The notes beneath the pieces were generated by a model. That model was not told where the DNA came from and made no database searches. It worked only from the letters and a program-made list of their open reading frames with translations. A stretch of 64,000 nucleotides of DNA from Bradyrhizobium retamae (lineage in GTDB: Bacteria; Pseudomonadota; Alphaproteobacteria; Rhizobiales; Xanthobacteraceae), in assembly GCF_001440415.1 (NCBI RefSeq), contig NZ_LLYA01000162.1:17694-81693 (forward strand), written 5' to 3'. This document shows positions 8,703-17,433 of this stretch, piece by piece (within the stretch, counting starts at the first letter, position 1; each line of letters starts with the position of its first letter). A program made the position numbers and the translations under genes.

Positions 8703-8758
8703 ATTACGGTGACAGTGCACTCAACTCCAGTGAGAGTTTCGTGCACTGTCACTGTAAA
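8703..8758. repeat. Facing pair of IS-end-like repeats, copies 2 and 3
   Basis: ATTACGGTGACAGTGCAC (8703-8720) is the exact reverse complement of the copy at 6043-6060. Twenty bases later GTGCACTGTCACTGTAAA (8741-8758) matches in 16 of 18 positions, with GAGAGTTTC before it, echoing GAGGGTTTC at copy 1. Repeated motifs at element ends are typical of several IS families, but no transposase is left between 6.0 and 8.8 kb to identify one. Confidence 0.6.
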
Positions 8759-8974
8759 TGAATTCAATGCTTTAGAGAATTGTTTGGGTAAGAAACGCCT
8801 CATTGTTTTTCAACGCATTTCAGAATGGCCACCCAAACTGGAAATGAGCGGCGTAAGATTCCAGCCGACTTTTCCATGACTGTCGAATGGTGGGTTCAAA
8901 TAGGGTAGAGCCACTCAAGCATGTAGCCTTCCCTGCAGACATTTCTCGCCGCTCGACGGCTCATAACACCGGAA

Positions 8975-9406
8975 CTAAGCGTGTTCCTTTCGAACAGTAG
9001 CCCCTTTTTCGGCAGGCATCGCGAAGCCGTACAAAAAAAGGTCGACTACCATGTCCGCGAATTCTTGCGGCTCGATGTCGCCGCTAGGGTCGTACCAAGT
9101 GTGACTGAAGTTGAGCATGCCGAACAGCATCATGGTGTAGACCTTCTTGGAGCGGTTGACGATCTTGCCCTCGGTGTCGAGCCGGATCAGTAGGTCCGAG
9201 ACGGCGTCGACGAGTTGGCGCTCCAACGTCTTGATCGCCTGCTGCTCGGGTTCGGCGAGGAACGCAAGATCGTTGAGGATGAGGCGCTGCTCATTGGACG
9301 AGCGCGCGTTGAGCTCGACAATAGCGCGGATCGCGGCACGGAAGCGCTCGACTGTGCTGGACTGCCGAGCCATCGCCGCTTCGACATCGGTGATCATCTG
9401 GGGCAA
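8975..9406 (-). pseudogene. TetR-family regulator lacking its DNA-binding domain
   Basis: The 143 residues match only the C-terminal ligand-binding part of a TetR regulator: DVEAAMARQ, RFRAAIRAIVELNARSSNE, RLILNDLAFLAEPEQ, TYDP-like and a helical end EFADMVVDLFLYGF. The N-terminal helix-turn-helix, normally about 50 residues before DVEAAM, is absent. The sequence upstream in the same frame (CGKFCPAFRLGQK) is unlike any TetR, and the only nearby start is a TTG at 9406. I judge it 5'-truncated. A short ligand-binding remnant could in principle be expressed. Confidence 0.6.
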
Positions 9407-9703
9407 GGTCGCGGATTTCTGGCCCAGCCTGAACGCGGGGCAGAACTTTCCGCATGAGACAGCCGCGCCGGCTGATGCCGTGGAAACGCTTCAGATATTC
9501 ACAAGCCCTGACTGAGTAGGACCGGTGGAGCAGTTCCACCGAAACCGGGCAGCTTTGGCTTCGCCTGGCAGTCAAGGTTGCGAGCACCGTGCGCGAGGCT
9601 TGCTTCGAATTTTATCTCGCAGCTGCGAGCAACAGGCCCGGCGCGTTCGACATCGTGCCCGATATTCCATCGACCTTTGCCTGTTGTTTTTGCTAGGCCG
9701 GCC
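9407..9703. other. Intergenic stretch, nothing recognised
   Basis: Lies between the TetR remnant and the IclR promoter. Short open frames occur on both strands, but none resembles a protein family. It probably contains the lost 5' end of the TetR gene or its replacement. Confidence 0.4.
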
Positions 9704-9735
9704 TTGACACAATTAATTTCGAGAGATGAAATTAA
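9704..9735 (+). promoter_or_regulatory. Promoter with embedded palindrome before iclR-type gene
   Basis: TTGACA at 9704-9709 and TGAAAT 17 bases later resemble -35/-10 boxes. Across the spacer lies TTAATTTC-gagagat-GAAATTAA (9713-9735), a perfect 8-bp inverted repeat. A repressor bound there would block RNA polymerase, so it is a likely autoregulatory operator of the IclR protein whose ATG is at 9761. Confidence 0.5.
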
Positions 9736-9760
9736 ATTCTGAAATGTGCGAAAGGGTTTC

Positions 9761-10585
9761 ATGGCCAGACTCACTGCCGTCGAGCGAAAGAGCAGTACCG
9801 ATACGTTGGGGGCCTCTTCCGACGACGTGCGGCTCGTACAGGCCGTGGCGCGCGGCCTGTCGGTGCTGCGGGCGTTCAAGCCCGGTGAAAACTCGCTGAG
9901 CAATAGCGAGCTGGCCGAGCGCACAGGGCTGTCGAAGCCCACGATCTCGCGTTTGAGCCAGACACTCGCCGCGCTCGGCTATCTGGCGATCGTTCCCCGC
10001 ACGGGGCACTACCAGCTCGGCGCCGGGATAGTCGCATTGTGTCATTCGCTGCTTGCCGGCATGCCCCACCGAATCGCCGCCCGCCCCGTCCTGCAGGAAA
10101 TCGCCGACTTCTCGCGCTTGCCTGCATCCGTCGGCATGCGCGACCAACTGGTCATGCTCACCATCGAGACGGCGCATCATCCGCAAATGCGGCCGGCACG
10201 ATTCGACCTGGGCTCGCGGCTGCCGATCGAGACTTCGGCCATGGGCCGCGCCTATCTCTTCGCCTTGGCGGAAGACGAGCGCGAGGCGTTGCTGCGCCGC
10301 ATCCGGCTGCAGTGGCCGCGCAGCGAGTGGCGCGGCGTGCGCGCGCGGATCGACGCGGCCTTCGAGTCGATCGCAAAGCGCGGTTTCTGTGTGTCCCTCG
10401 GCGATCGCCAGCCAGATGTCTACGCCGTCGGCGCCCCCGTCGTGACGGCGGACGGCGTGGTTCTGGCTTTCAATTGCGGTGGAATGCCATCTGAGGTCAC
10501 CGCCACGCAACTCGAGAACGAGATCGGACCGCGCCTTGCGCGCGCCGCCCGGCAAATTTCCATGGAGGCTCCAGGCGGTGCGTGA
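9761..10585 (+). CDS. IclR-family transcriptional regulator
   Basis: A 274-residue regulator. The HTH lies at about residues 35-75 (SLSNSELAERTGLSKPTISR, LSQTLAALGYL). The effector domain includes LPIETSAMGRAYLFALAEDE and GDRQPDVYAVGAPVV. The ATG at 9761 is preferred over an in-frame GTG at 9746. The 3' end overlaps the next gene by 8 bases, so it is probably co-transcribed with the gamma-glutamyltransferase and importer genes and is the likely controller of that locus. A palindrome sits in its promoter. Confidence 0.88.
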   Translation: MARLTAVERKSSTDTLGASSDDVRLVQAVARGLSVLRAFKPGENSLSNSELAERTGLSKPTISRLSQTLAALGYLAIVPRTGHYQLGAGIVALCHSLLAGMPHRIAARPVLQEIADFSRLPASVGMRDQLVMLTIETAHHPQMRPARFDLGSRLPIETSAMGRAYLFALAEDEREALLRRIRLQWPRSEWRGVRARIDAAFESIAKRGFCVSLGDRQPDVYAVGAPVVTADGVVLAFNCGGMPSEVTATQLENEIGPRLARAARQISMEAPGGA

Positions 10586-12161
10586 CTTCACGAAACAAGG
10601 CCGATCGATGGCGGTTGGCGAGAACGGCATGATCTGCACGTCGCATCCGGCTGCCTCCATAGCCGGCCTCGATATGCTGCGGTCCGGCGGCAATGCGGTC
10701 GACGCGTCCCTCGCCGCCATCGCCGTACTGGCTGTTGTCGAGCCGCACATGACCGGCATAGGCGGCGATTGCTTCGCACTGTTCTCGATGGGCGGCGCGG
10801 CACCGATCGCGCTCGACGGTTCGGGGCGTGCGCCTGGCGCGGCAAAAGCCGAATGGTACGTCGATCGTGACATCCGTGAAATTCCACCAACCTCCGCCCA
10901 TGCGGTGACGATACCCGGTGCGATCTCGGCGTGGTGCACGCTGAACCGAAACCACGGATCGAAGCCCCTTGCAGAGATTCTTGCGCCGGCGATCCGCCTT
11001 GCCGAGGAAGGCATGCGGGTGACGCCTCGCGTCGCCTGGGATTGGGGCCGGCAAACCGAGAAGCTCTCGGTCGATCCGGCGACCCGCGCCGCGTATCTCC
11101 CTGGCGGTCGCGCGCCGGAGGTTGGCGACCGCTTCCGCAACCGTGCTCTCGCCGAAACCCTCCGTTGCATCAGTCGCGAGGGCGCGGCCGGATTCTACAC
11201 GGGCAAAGTAGCCCAGGCCCTGACCGCCAAACTGCGCGAGGCTGGTGGACTGCATCAGGAGGAAGACTTCACCCGCCATCGCAGCGATTATGTGCAGCCG
11301 GTCGAGACCAGCTATCGCGGATATCAGGTCTACGAGTGTCCGCCGCCCGGACAGGGGCTGGCCGCCCTCATGATCCTGCGCGTTATCGAAACTCTGGCGC
11401 TTGGGGACAGCCGGCACAGCGAGGCGGATCGTATCCATCTTCTTGCCGAGGCCACCAAGGCCGCTTATCGCGCCCGTGATTCCTACTTCTGCGACCCGAC
11501 GCAGGGCGACATGCCTGTTGCGCGGTTTCTTTCTGATGCATTTACCTCCCGGATCAGAGATCGCATCGATCCCGGCAAGGCCTCGCTGCCTGAAGACTGG
11601 GACCTGACCGAGCACAAGGACACCGTGTATGTTTGCGCGGTCGATCGCGACCTCAACGCGGTGTCGCTGATCAACTCGCTGTTCGCGCCGTTCGGCAGCG
11701 GCATTTTCGAGCCGACGACAGGTGTTGTCCTGCACAACCGGGGAAGCGGGTTCCGGACCGACCCCAGGCATCCCTGCGTCATCGCACCCCACAAGCGGCC
11801 GCTGCACACGATCATTCCCGGGCTGCTGTTCCGCGACGGCAAGCCGATCATGCCGTTCGGGGTGATGGGAGGCCACTACCAGGCCACCGGCCATGCGCAC
11901 TTTCTCTCTCACGTTCTCGACGACGGGCTCGACATCCAGGCAGCGAGCGACGCGCCTCGCTCGTTCGCTTTCGACGGAAAGCTTTCGCTTGAAAAGACAA
12001 TCTCGCAAGCAGCGTTCGACGAACTCGCCCGCCGCGGACACGCGGTCGGCTGGTCCGACTTTCCCATTGGAGGCGCGCAAGCGATCTGGATCGATCATCA
12101 GCGCGGAATCATGCTTGGCGCGTCTGACCATCGCAAGGACGGCATGGCTCTGGCTCTTTAG
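10578..12161 (+). CDS. Gamma-glutamyltransferase-family protein (Ntn hydrolase)
   Basis: A 527-residue Ntn-hydrolase precursor. The GTG start at 10578 has a GGAGG site 9 bases upstream and gives the family-typical opening VRDFTKQGRS. The motif GGNAVDASLAAIAVLAVVEP is the large-subunit signature. The small subunit would begin at the catalytic Thr349 (KDTVYVCAVD), followed by NAVSLINSLFAPFGSG. The usual second Thr and His after the nucleophile are Val and Tyr here, so it belongs to a GGT-like branch. There is no obvious signal peptide, so it is probably cytoplasmic. Such proteins hydrolyse gamma-glutamyl amides or related acyl bonds. With the neighbouring deacetylase-like enzyme and aminotransferase, an imported acylated amine is a plausible substrate. 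Confidence 0.85.
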   Translation: MRDFTKQGRSMAVGENGMICTSHPAASIAGLDMLRSGGNAVDASLAAIAVLAVVEPHMTGIGGDCFALFSMGGAAPIALDGSGRAPGAAKAEWYVDRDIREIPPTSAHAVTIPGAISAWCTLNRNHGSKPLAEILAPAIRLAEEGMRVTPRVAWDWGRQTEKLSVDPATRAAYLPGGRAPEVGDRFRNRALAETLRCISREGAAGFYTGKVAQALTAKLREAGGLHQEEDFTRHRSDYVQPVETSYRGYQVYECPPPGQGLAALMILRVIETLALGDSRHSEADRIHLLAEATKAAYRARDSYFCDPTQGDMPVARFLSDAFTSRIRDRIDPGKASLPEDWDLTEHKDTVYVCAVDRDLNAVSLINSLFAPFGSGIFEPTTGVVLHNRGSGFRTDPRHPCVIAPHKRPLHTIIPGLLFRDGKPIMPFGVMGGHYQATGHAHFLSHVLDDGLDIQAASDAPRSFAFDGKLSLEKTISQAAFDELARRGHAVGWSDFPIGGAQAIWIDHQRGIMLGASDHRKDGMALAL

Positions 12162-12178
12162 TTAAAGGGAAGTGAGTA

Positions 12179-13018
12179 ATGACGCTGTTGAAAGGCGCAT
12201 CCGCCGCTGAGGCAAGTCCGAAGCCCCGCCCGCTCGACGCGTCGAGCTCGCGCGAGTTCATCCGCATCAGGGAAGTCGGCAAGCTGTTCGGTGGTCGCGG
12301 ACCGGTGGTGACCGCCCTTCAGGACATCAACCTCGATATCGCCTTGGGGGAGTTCGTCGCGGTCGTGGGCCCGTCAGGCTGCGGGAAATCCACATTGCTC
12401 CGCATCCTCGCGGGGCTGATCCCGACCAATTCGGGAACGGTCTGGTTCGGCGACCGGAAGCTGGAGGGGCCGCGGCACGACATCGGCGTCGTGTTCCAGT
12501 CGCCTGTGCTGTTTCCCTGGCGCACCGTTCTCGACAACGTGCTGATCCCGATCGACGTCCAGAAGCTTGATCGCAAGAAGTATCTGTCGCGGGCGCGCGA
12601 CCTCATCAACCTCGTTGGATTGAGTGAGTTCGAACAGCGCTATCCCGCCGAGCTCTCCGGCGGCATGCAGCAGCGGGTCGGCATCGTCCGCGCCCTGGTG
12701 CACGATCCGGCGATGCTGCTCATGGACGAGCCCTTCGGGGCGCTCGACGCCATGACGCGCGAGCACATGAACGTCGAATTGCAGCGCCTCTGGATGGCCC
12801 AGAGCAAGACCATCCTGTTCATCACCCATTCGATCTCCGAGGCCGTATTTCTTGCCGACAGGGTCGTTGTGATGACGCCCCGGCCGGGCCGCATCGCAGA
12901 GGTGCTCGACATCGACCTGCCGCGCGAGCGGACGCTCGACATGATGACGACGCCTCCGTTTGGCGAGTACGTCCGCCGCATCCGCGCCCATTTCGGTACA
13001 GCTGGAGTTATGGACTGA
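12179..13018 (+). CDS. ABC transporter ATP-binding protein (NitT/TauT, SsuB-like)
   Basis: A 279-residue ATPase. Walker A GPSGCGKST is at residues 64-72, the signature LSGGMQQRV follows, Walker B is MLLMDEPFGALD, and the switch His lies in ILFITHSI. The tail MTPRPGRIAEVLDIDLPRER is characteristic of SsuB/TauB/NrtD ATPases, which drive import of small sulfonates, nitrate, pyrimidine precursors or amines. It is followed by its permease with a 1-base overlap. The binding protein is two genes further on, at 14992. Confidence 0.92.
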   Translation: MTLLKGASAAEASPKPRPLDASSSREFIRIREVGKLFGGRGPVVTALQDINLDIALGEFVAVVGPSGCGKSTLLRILAGLIPTNSGTVWFGDRKLEGPRHDIGVVFQSPVLFPWRTVLDNVLIPIDVQKLDRKKYLSRARDLINLVGLSEFEQRYPAELSGGMQQRVGIVRALVHDPAMLLMDEPFGALDAMTREHMNVELQRLWMAQSKTILFITHSISEAVFLADRVVVMTPRPGRIAEVLDIDLPRERTLDMMTTPPFGEYVRRIRAHFGTAGVMD

Positions 13019-13881
13019 TGCCCGATCTCTCCTCGCTCGACACCCCGAAGAACCGGATTTTGAGCATCCTGCTGCTGTGCCTCGTCCTCGCCATCTGGCA
13101 GGCGAGCCCCGTTCTTTTCAAGATTCCCGCATTCATCCTGCCGTCTGCATCCGCCGTGGCCATAGGGCTATGGCGCGGTCTGACGAGCGGGCTCTACCTC
13201 TATCATGGAGCGGTGACGCTATTCGAAGTCCTCGCCGGATTTGCGCTTGGCGGATCTCTTGGTCTCGCGCTTGGCGTGGCCGTCGCGCTCAACCGGCGCT
13301 TCGCCTACTTCATCTACCCGTACATCATCATGTTTCAGTCGATGCCGAAGGTCGCGCTCGCGCCGCTCTTTGTGCTCTGGTTCGGCCTCGGCGTGACCTC
13401 CAAGATCGTGACGGCGGCGCTGGTGGCTTTCTTTCCGATGATGATCAACACGATTTCCGGACTGACCTCCGCCGACAAGGACCGCATCGACCTCATCCTC
13501 TCGCTCGGCGGCAGCGAGCGACAGGTATTCACGATGCTGCGCTTTCCGAGCGCGCTGCCTTTCATCATGGCGGGTCTCGAAATCTCGATGGCGCTGTCGC
13601 TGATCGGCACCGTCGTCACCGAGTTTCTCGGTGCGGACGCCGGGCTCGGCATGCTGATGCAAAGCATGAACTTCATGATGGACGTCGCGGGATCGTTTTC
13701 CATCCTGATCGTGCTGGCGGTCGTCGGGCTTGTACTCAATCATGCCTTGGTCATGATCCGCCACCGGGTGCTGTTCTGGGAACGTCTCGGCCGGGTCGAC
13801 TCCGGAGCTGCCGCCGACACGAGCATCGCTGAGCCGACGGCGCCCCAGGCCGACAGCGCTCTCCCCGCGCAGCAGAAGTGA
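13018..13881 (+). CDS. ABC transporter permease (NitT/TauT, SsuC-like)
   Basis: A 287-residue inner-membrane protein with about six membrane segments and the conserved cytoplasmic loop LGGSERQVFTMLRFPSALPF, which contacts the ATPase. PKVALAPLFVLWFGLGVTSK is the classic NitT/TauT permease signature. The C-terminal tail is Ala/Glu-rich and probably disordered. The start overlaps the ATPase stop by one base. Confidence 0.92.
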   Translation: MPDLSSLDTPKNRILSILLLCLVLAIWQASPVLFKIPAFILPSASAVAIGLWRGLTSGLYLYHGAVTLFEVLAGFALGGSLGLALGVAVALNRRFAYFIYPYIIMFQSMPKVALAPLFVLWFGLGVTSKIVTAALVAFFPMMINTISGLTSADKDRIDLILSLGGSERQVFTMLRFPSALPFIMAGLEISMALSLIGTVVTEFLGADAGLGMLMQSMNFMMDVAGSFSILIVLAVVGLVLNHALVMIRHRVLFWERLGRVDSGAAADTSIAEPTAPQADSALPAQQK

Positions 13882-13888
13882 ACCTGCC

Positions 13889-14947
13889 ATGGACGTCTAT
13901 TACTCAAAACGTCAACTCGAGCACCGTCCTCAGCAGATCATGCTGCTCGGCAAGCTCACTCCGCCCGTAGAGAATCCAGATCGGATGGAGGTGCTGGCCC
14001 GCCGGCTGAAAGAGGCCGGCCTGACGGAAACGGCGCCTGCCGACCATGGCCGCGATGCGATTGATGCCGTGCACAGCGCCGACTATGTCGACTTTCTTGC
14101 CTCAAGCTACGAGCGCTGGGCCGCCAACCCGAAGGCCGGACCGGAAGTCCTTCCGAACACGCATCCGTACCGTGGACGAGGATCGGCCCTGGGCTCCTCA
14201 ACCAAACCACCTTGCAGCGTGGTCAACGCCCAGGCGGGCTGGTACATCGGCGATCTCAATTGCGCGATCGGCGCCGGTACCTGGAGCGCGGTCTACGAAT
14301 CGGCGCAGGCGGCACTGTCTGCGGCTCACGCCGTTATCGACGGTCGCCCCTCTGCATTCGCGCTTTGCCGCCCGCCGGGACATCATGCGTTCGCGGACCG
14401 CGCCTCCGGTTTCTGCTTCCTCAACAACGCCGCCATTGCCGCCGATCTCATCGCCAAACGGGCAGGCAAAGTGGCTATCCTCGATTTCGACACCCATCAC
14501 GGCGACGGCACGCAGGCGATCTTCTACGATCGCAAGGACGTGCTGTTCGCATCCGTGCACACCGACCCGACGACCTACTATCCCTACTTCTCGGGCTACG
14601 CCGACGAGCGCGGCGAAGGAGAAGGGTTCGGCGCGAACATCAACGTGCCGCTTGCTCCCGGCAGCGGCGACGAAGCCTTTCTCGAAGCCTGCCGAACCCT
14701 CGTCAAAGCCGTGCGTTCGCACGAGACCGAGGTGCTCGTGGTGTCGGCCGGCTGGGACGCCCACCGCGACGACCCCCTATCGCTGCTCGACGTCTCAACG
14801 GACGCCTTTGCACGAACCGGCGAATTGCTGGCCGACCTGCAGCTTCCAACGCTCATCGTGCAGGAAGGCGGTTACTCGCTTGAAGCCTCCGAGAATGCCG
14901 CCGCAGCGTTCATCGGCGCATTCTGCTCAAGACACAAGTGGATTTGA
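13889..14947 (+). CDS. Histone-deacetylase-fold amidohydrolase, acetylpolyamine amidohydrolase-like
   Basis: A 352-residue zinc amidohydrolase of the arginase/deacetylase superfamily. It opens MDVYYSKRQLEHRPQQIMLL, the usual N-terminus of bacterial acetylpolyamine amidohydrolases (about 340 residues). Active-site blocks are in order: CRPPGHHAF (tandem His), LDFDTHHGDGTQAIF (zinc Asp and His), VSAGWDAHRDDPL (zinc Asp) and QEGGYSLE (catalytic Tyr). All key residues are present. The family removes acetyl groups from acetylated polyamines or other primary amines. It lies inside an import operon, between the permease and binding protein, so it probably acts on the imported compound or a derivative. 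Confidence 0.88.
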   Translation: MDVYYSKRQLEHRPQQIMLLGKLTPPVENPDRMEVLARRLKEAGLTETAPADHGRDAIDAVHSADYVDFLASSYERWAANPKAGPEVLPNTHPYRGRGSALGSSTKPPCSVVNAQAGWYIGDLNCAIGAGTWSAVYESAQAALSAAHAVIDGRPSAFALCRPPGHHAFADRASGFCFLNNAAIAADLIAKRAGKVAILDFDTHHGDGTQAIFYDRKDVLFASVHTDPTTYYPYFSGYADERGEGEGFGANINVPLAPGSGDEAFLEACRTLVKAVRSHETEVLVVSAGWDAHRDDPLSLLDVSTDAFARTGELLADLQLPTLIVQEGGYSLEASENAAAAFIGAFCSRHKWI

Positions 14948-14991
14948 CTGGATGTCGCCTCAACCGACGTGCAACAGAACTGGAGAGTAAG

Positions 14992-16056
14992 ATGCGTTAT
15001 ACCCGTCTAAGTGCCGGTCTCGCCCTTTGCTCGGTGATCGCCGTTGCAGGCACTATCTCGCCCGCGCACGCTCTGGATAAAGTGCGCCTGGGCTGGTGCA
15101 CGAGCGTGATCACGCATGGGGTCGCTCCGATCGCGGTCGCCACCAAGTTTGGCTGGTTCAAACAGGAGGGCATCGAAGTCGAACTGGTGAATTTTCCGGG
15201 ATCTTCGGACTGCGTCCGCAACGTCGCAACCGGCGAGGTGCTGGCCGCGGTCGCCACCGTAGAGCCCGTTGCCATCCTGCAGCAGACTGGCGTGAAAACG
15301 CAGGTGTTCTACACCGCTTACCGGCGCAACATTTTCGGTGTCGCAGTGCCGGTGGACAGCCTCATCCAGAAATATGCGGATCTGAAAGACAAGAAGATCG
15401 GGGTAACCTCCATGGCTTCGGCAGGCGTGGTGCTGGCCCGATCGGGAGCCTCCGATGCCGGTCTCGATGCTGATCGCGACATCCGCATCGTCGTGTCAGG
15501 CCAGCCGGCGCAAAGCGTCGTCCTGCTGCAACGCAAGGAGATCGATGCGGTCAGCCAGTGGGACACGCAATACACACTGATGGGCCTCGCCGGCGTCCCC
15601 ATGCGCATGCTGAAGGATCCTTTGATCGAATCCTTTCCCGCGAACAGCTTGGTCGCGAGTTCCGACTCGATCAAGAGCAAGCGGGATCTGCTGGTGCGCC
15701 TGGCGCGCGCCTACACCATGGGCGTCGTCTATACCCTGAAGAACACGCGTCAGGCCGCCGCTATCTTCCAGGAGGTCTATCCGCAGGTTGTCCCGACCGG
15801 CCTTGCTCCGGAAGCTGCGCTCGACCGGACAACGACGCTGCTTCAGACAGTCTCCGAGAAGTGGACGCTCGATGCGCCCGGCGAAAAGTGGGGTGAGAGC
15901 AACCTCAAGATCTACCAGAGCTACGTCGACTGGCTGGTGCGGGCGAAGATCCTCAAGCAGCCTATGGATGCAAAGGAAATCGCAACGAACGACATGATCG
16001 GCGATATCAACAAGGACCTCGACCTCAAGTCGGTCGAACAGGCCTTGGCCCGCTAA
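14992..16056 (+). CDS. ABC transporter substrate-binding protein (NMT1/SsuA-like)
   Basis: A 354-residue periplasmic protein. The start at 14992 has a GGAGAG ribosome site and gives a clear signal peptide ending ...ISPAHALDKV. LGWCTSVITHGVAPIAVATK and FGWFKQEGIEVELV are the NMT1/THI5/SsuA entry signature, and GSSDCVRNVATGEV lies in the ligand cleft. It completes the importer with the ATPase and permease at 12179-13881. It probably binds a small nitrogenous compound; the neighbouring amidohydrolase and transaminase favour an amine. Confidence 0.88.
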   Translation: MRYTRLSAGLALCSVIAVAGTISPAHALDKVRLGWCTSVITHGVAPIAVATKFGWFKQEGIEVELVNFPGSSDCVRNVATGEVLAAVATVEPVAILQQTGVKTQVFYTAYRRNIFGVAVPVDSLIQKYADLKDKKIGVTSMASAGVVLARSGASDAGLDADRDIRIVVSGQPAQSVVLLQRKEIDAVSQWDTQYTLMGLAGVPMRMLKDPLIESFPANSLVASSDSIKSKRDLLVRLARAYTMGVVYTLKNTRQAAAIFQEVYPQVVPTGLAPEAALDRTTTLLQTVSEKWTLDAPGEKWGESNLKIYQSYVDWLVRAKILKQPMDAKEIATNDMIGDINKDLDLKSVEQALAR

Positions 16057-16101
16057 CGCGCCGCATCGCCCCTCGACAGCAACAATACTGGAGTAACGTA
16101 A

Positions 16102-17433
16102 ATGTCCCGAGCGAACCTCGACATTCCTCCGAACAGCCTTGAAGCCTACTGGATGCCAATGACTCCGAACCGGCGCTTCAAGTCAGCGCCCGAGTTCTTT
16201 GTCGAGGCCAAGGGGATGCACTACAGGACTCCTGACGGCCGGTCTGTGCTGGATGCCATTGCCGGCCTTTGGTGTGTCAATGCCGGGCATTGCCATCCCA
16301 AGATCATCGAGGCCATTCGTCACCAGGCGGGCAAGCTCGATTATGCATCGAGCTTCTCGCTCGGCCACCCCTTGGCTTTTCACTACACCAATCGCGTGAT
16401 GGAGATCGCGCCGAAGGGATTTGACCATATCTTCCTTGCCGGATCAGGCTCCGAAGCGGTCGATACTGCCCTGAAGATCGCGCTGGCCTATCACCGCTCG
16501 CGCGGTGAAGGTCATCGCCAGCGCCTGATCGGACGCCAGCGCAGTTACCATGGAATGGGGTTCGGGGGGCTCTCGGTCTCGGGCATCGGGTGGCAACGGG
16601 CGCAGTTCGGCGTCATGCTCCCGGGCGTCTCGCACCTTCCTCATACGCATGATCTCACCCGCAATGCGTTCAGCAAGGGAGAGCCCGAACACGGCGTCGA
16701 CTTTGCGGACGCTCTGGAAGGCATTTTGACTGCGATGGACCCCTCGACGGTCGCAGCCGTGATCGTCGAGCCCGTCGCCGGAGCCGGCGGGGTGCTGCCG
16801 CCACCCAAAGGCTATCTCAAGCGACTGCGCGAGATCACCAGCAAGCACGGCATCCTCTTGATCTTCGACGAGGTTGTCACCGGCTTCGGAAGACTGGGAG
16901 CGCCTTTTGCTGCCCAGGCTTTGGGCGTCACGCCGGACCTCATCACCTGCGCCAAGGGGATGAGCAACGGCGCCGTTCCCATGGGTGGCGTGCTGGTCCA
17001 TCACCAGGTGCATGACGCCATGTCGCAAGGACCTGAGACGACTGTCGAGCTCGCTCACGGCTACACCTACTCCGGCCACCCGCTTGCGTGCGCCGCCGCG
17101 CTAGCCACCCTCGACGTCTATCAGGAGGAAGGCATCTTCGAGAAAGCCGCACGCATCGCCGGCAAATGGGAAGCCGCCATTCACGACATCAGGGGCGCCG
17201 GCGGCGTGATCCGCGATATCCGCAACCTCGGCCTGCTGGGGGCTGTCGAGATCGAACCCGCGCCGAATGCTCCCGGACAACGGGCGCGCGCCGTGGCGAA
17301 CCATTGTCTCGAGAACGGCGTATTTGTCCGCGCGCTTGGGGATACGTTGATCCTGTCGCCTCCTCTTATCATCAATGAAGATCAGATTGGTCAGATCGCG
17401 GACAGCATCAAGAAAGGCATTCGGGCGTTGTGA
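16102..17433 (+). CDS. Class III PLP aminotransferase (omega-amino acid:pyruvate type)
   Basis: A 443-residue fold-type I transaminase. It opens NSLEAYWMPMTPNRRFKSAP, as in beta-alanine/omega-amino acid:pyruvate aminotransferases. The PLP region shows LIFDEVVTGFGRLG (Asp-Glu for the pyridine nitrogen), and the Schiff-base lysine is K285 in LITCAKGMSNG. GSGSEAVDTALKIALAYH is the phosphate-binding part. Family members transfer the terminal amino group of diamines, beta-alanine or gamma-aminobutyrate to pyruvate. A GGAG site precedes the start. It ends the operon-like series from 9761 and would act after deacylation of an imported amine. Confidence 0.9.
   Translation: MSRANLDIPPNSLEAYWMPMTPNRRFKSAPEFFVEAKGMHYRTPDGRSVLDAIAGLWCVNAGHCHPKIIEAIRHQAGKLDYASSFSLGHPLAFHYTNRVMEIAPKGFDHIFLAGSGSEAVDTALKIALAYHRSRGEGHRQRLIGRQRSYHGMGFGGLSVSGIGWQRAQFGVMLPGVSHLPHTHDLTRNAFSKGEPEHGVDFADALEGILTAMDPSTVAAVIVEPVAGAGGVLPPPKGYLKRLREITSKHGILLIFDEVVTGFGRLGAPFAAQALGVTPDLITCAKGMSNGAVPMGGVLVHHQVHDAMSQGPETTVELAHGYTYSGHPLACAAALATLDVYQEEGIFEKAARIAGKWEAAIHDIRGAGGVIRDIRNLGLLGAVEIEPAPNAPGQRARAVANHCLENGVFVRALGDTLILSPPLIINEDQIGQIADSIKKGIRAL

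Noticed and set aside
9713..12131. Two long minus-strand open frames (485 and 544 codons) opposite the IclR and GGT genes
   Set aside because: They are antisense shadows produced by GC-rich codon use; their translations are Arg/Pro-rich and show no family motifs.
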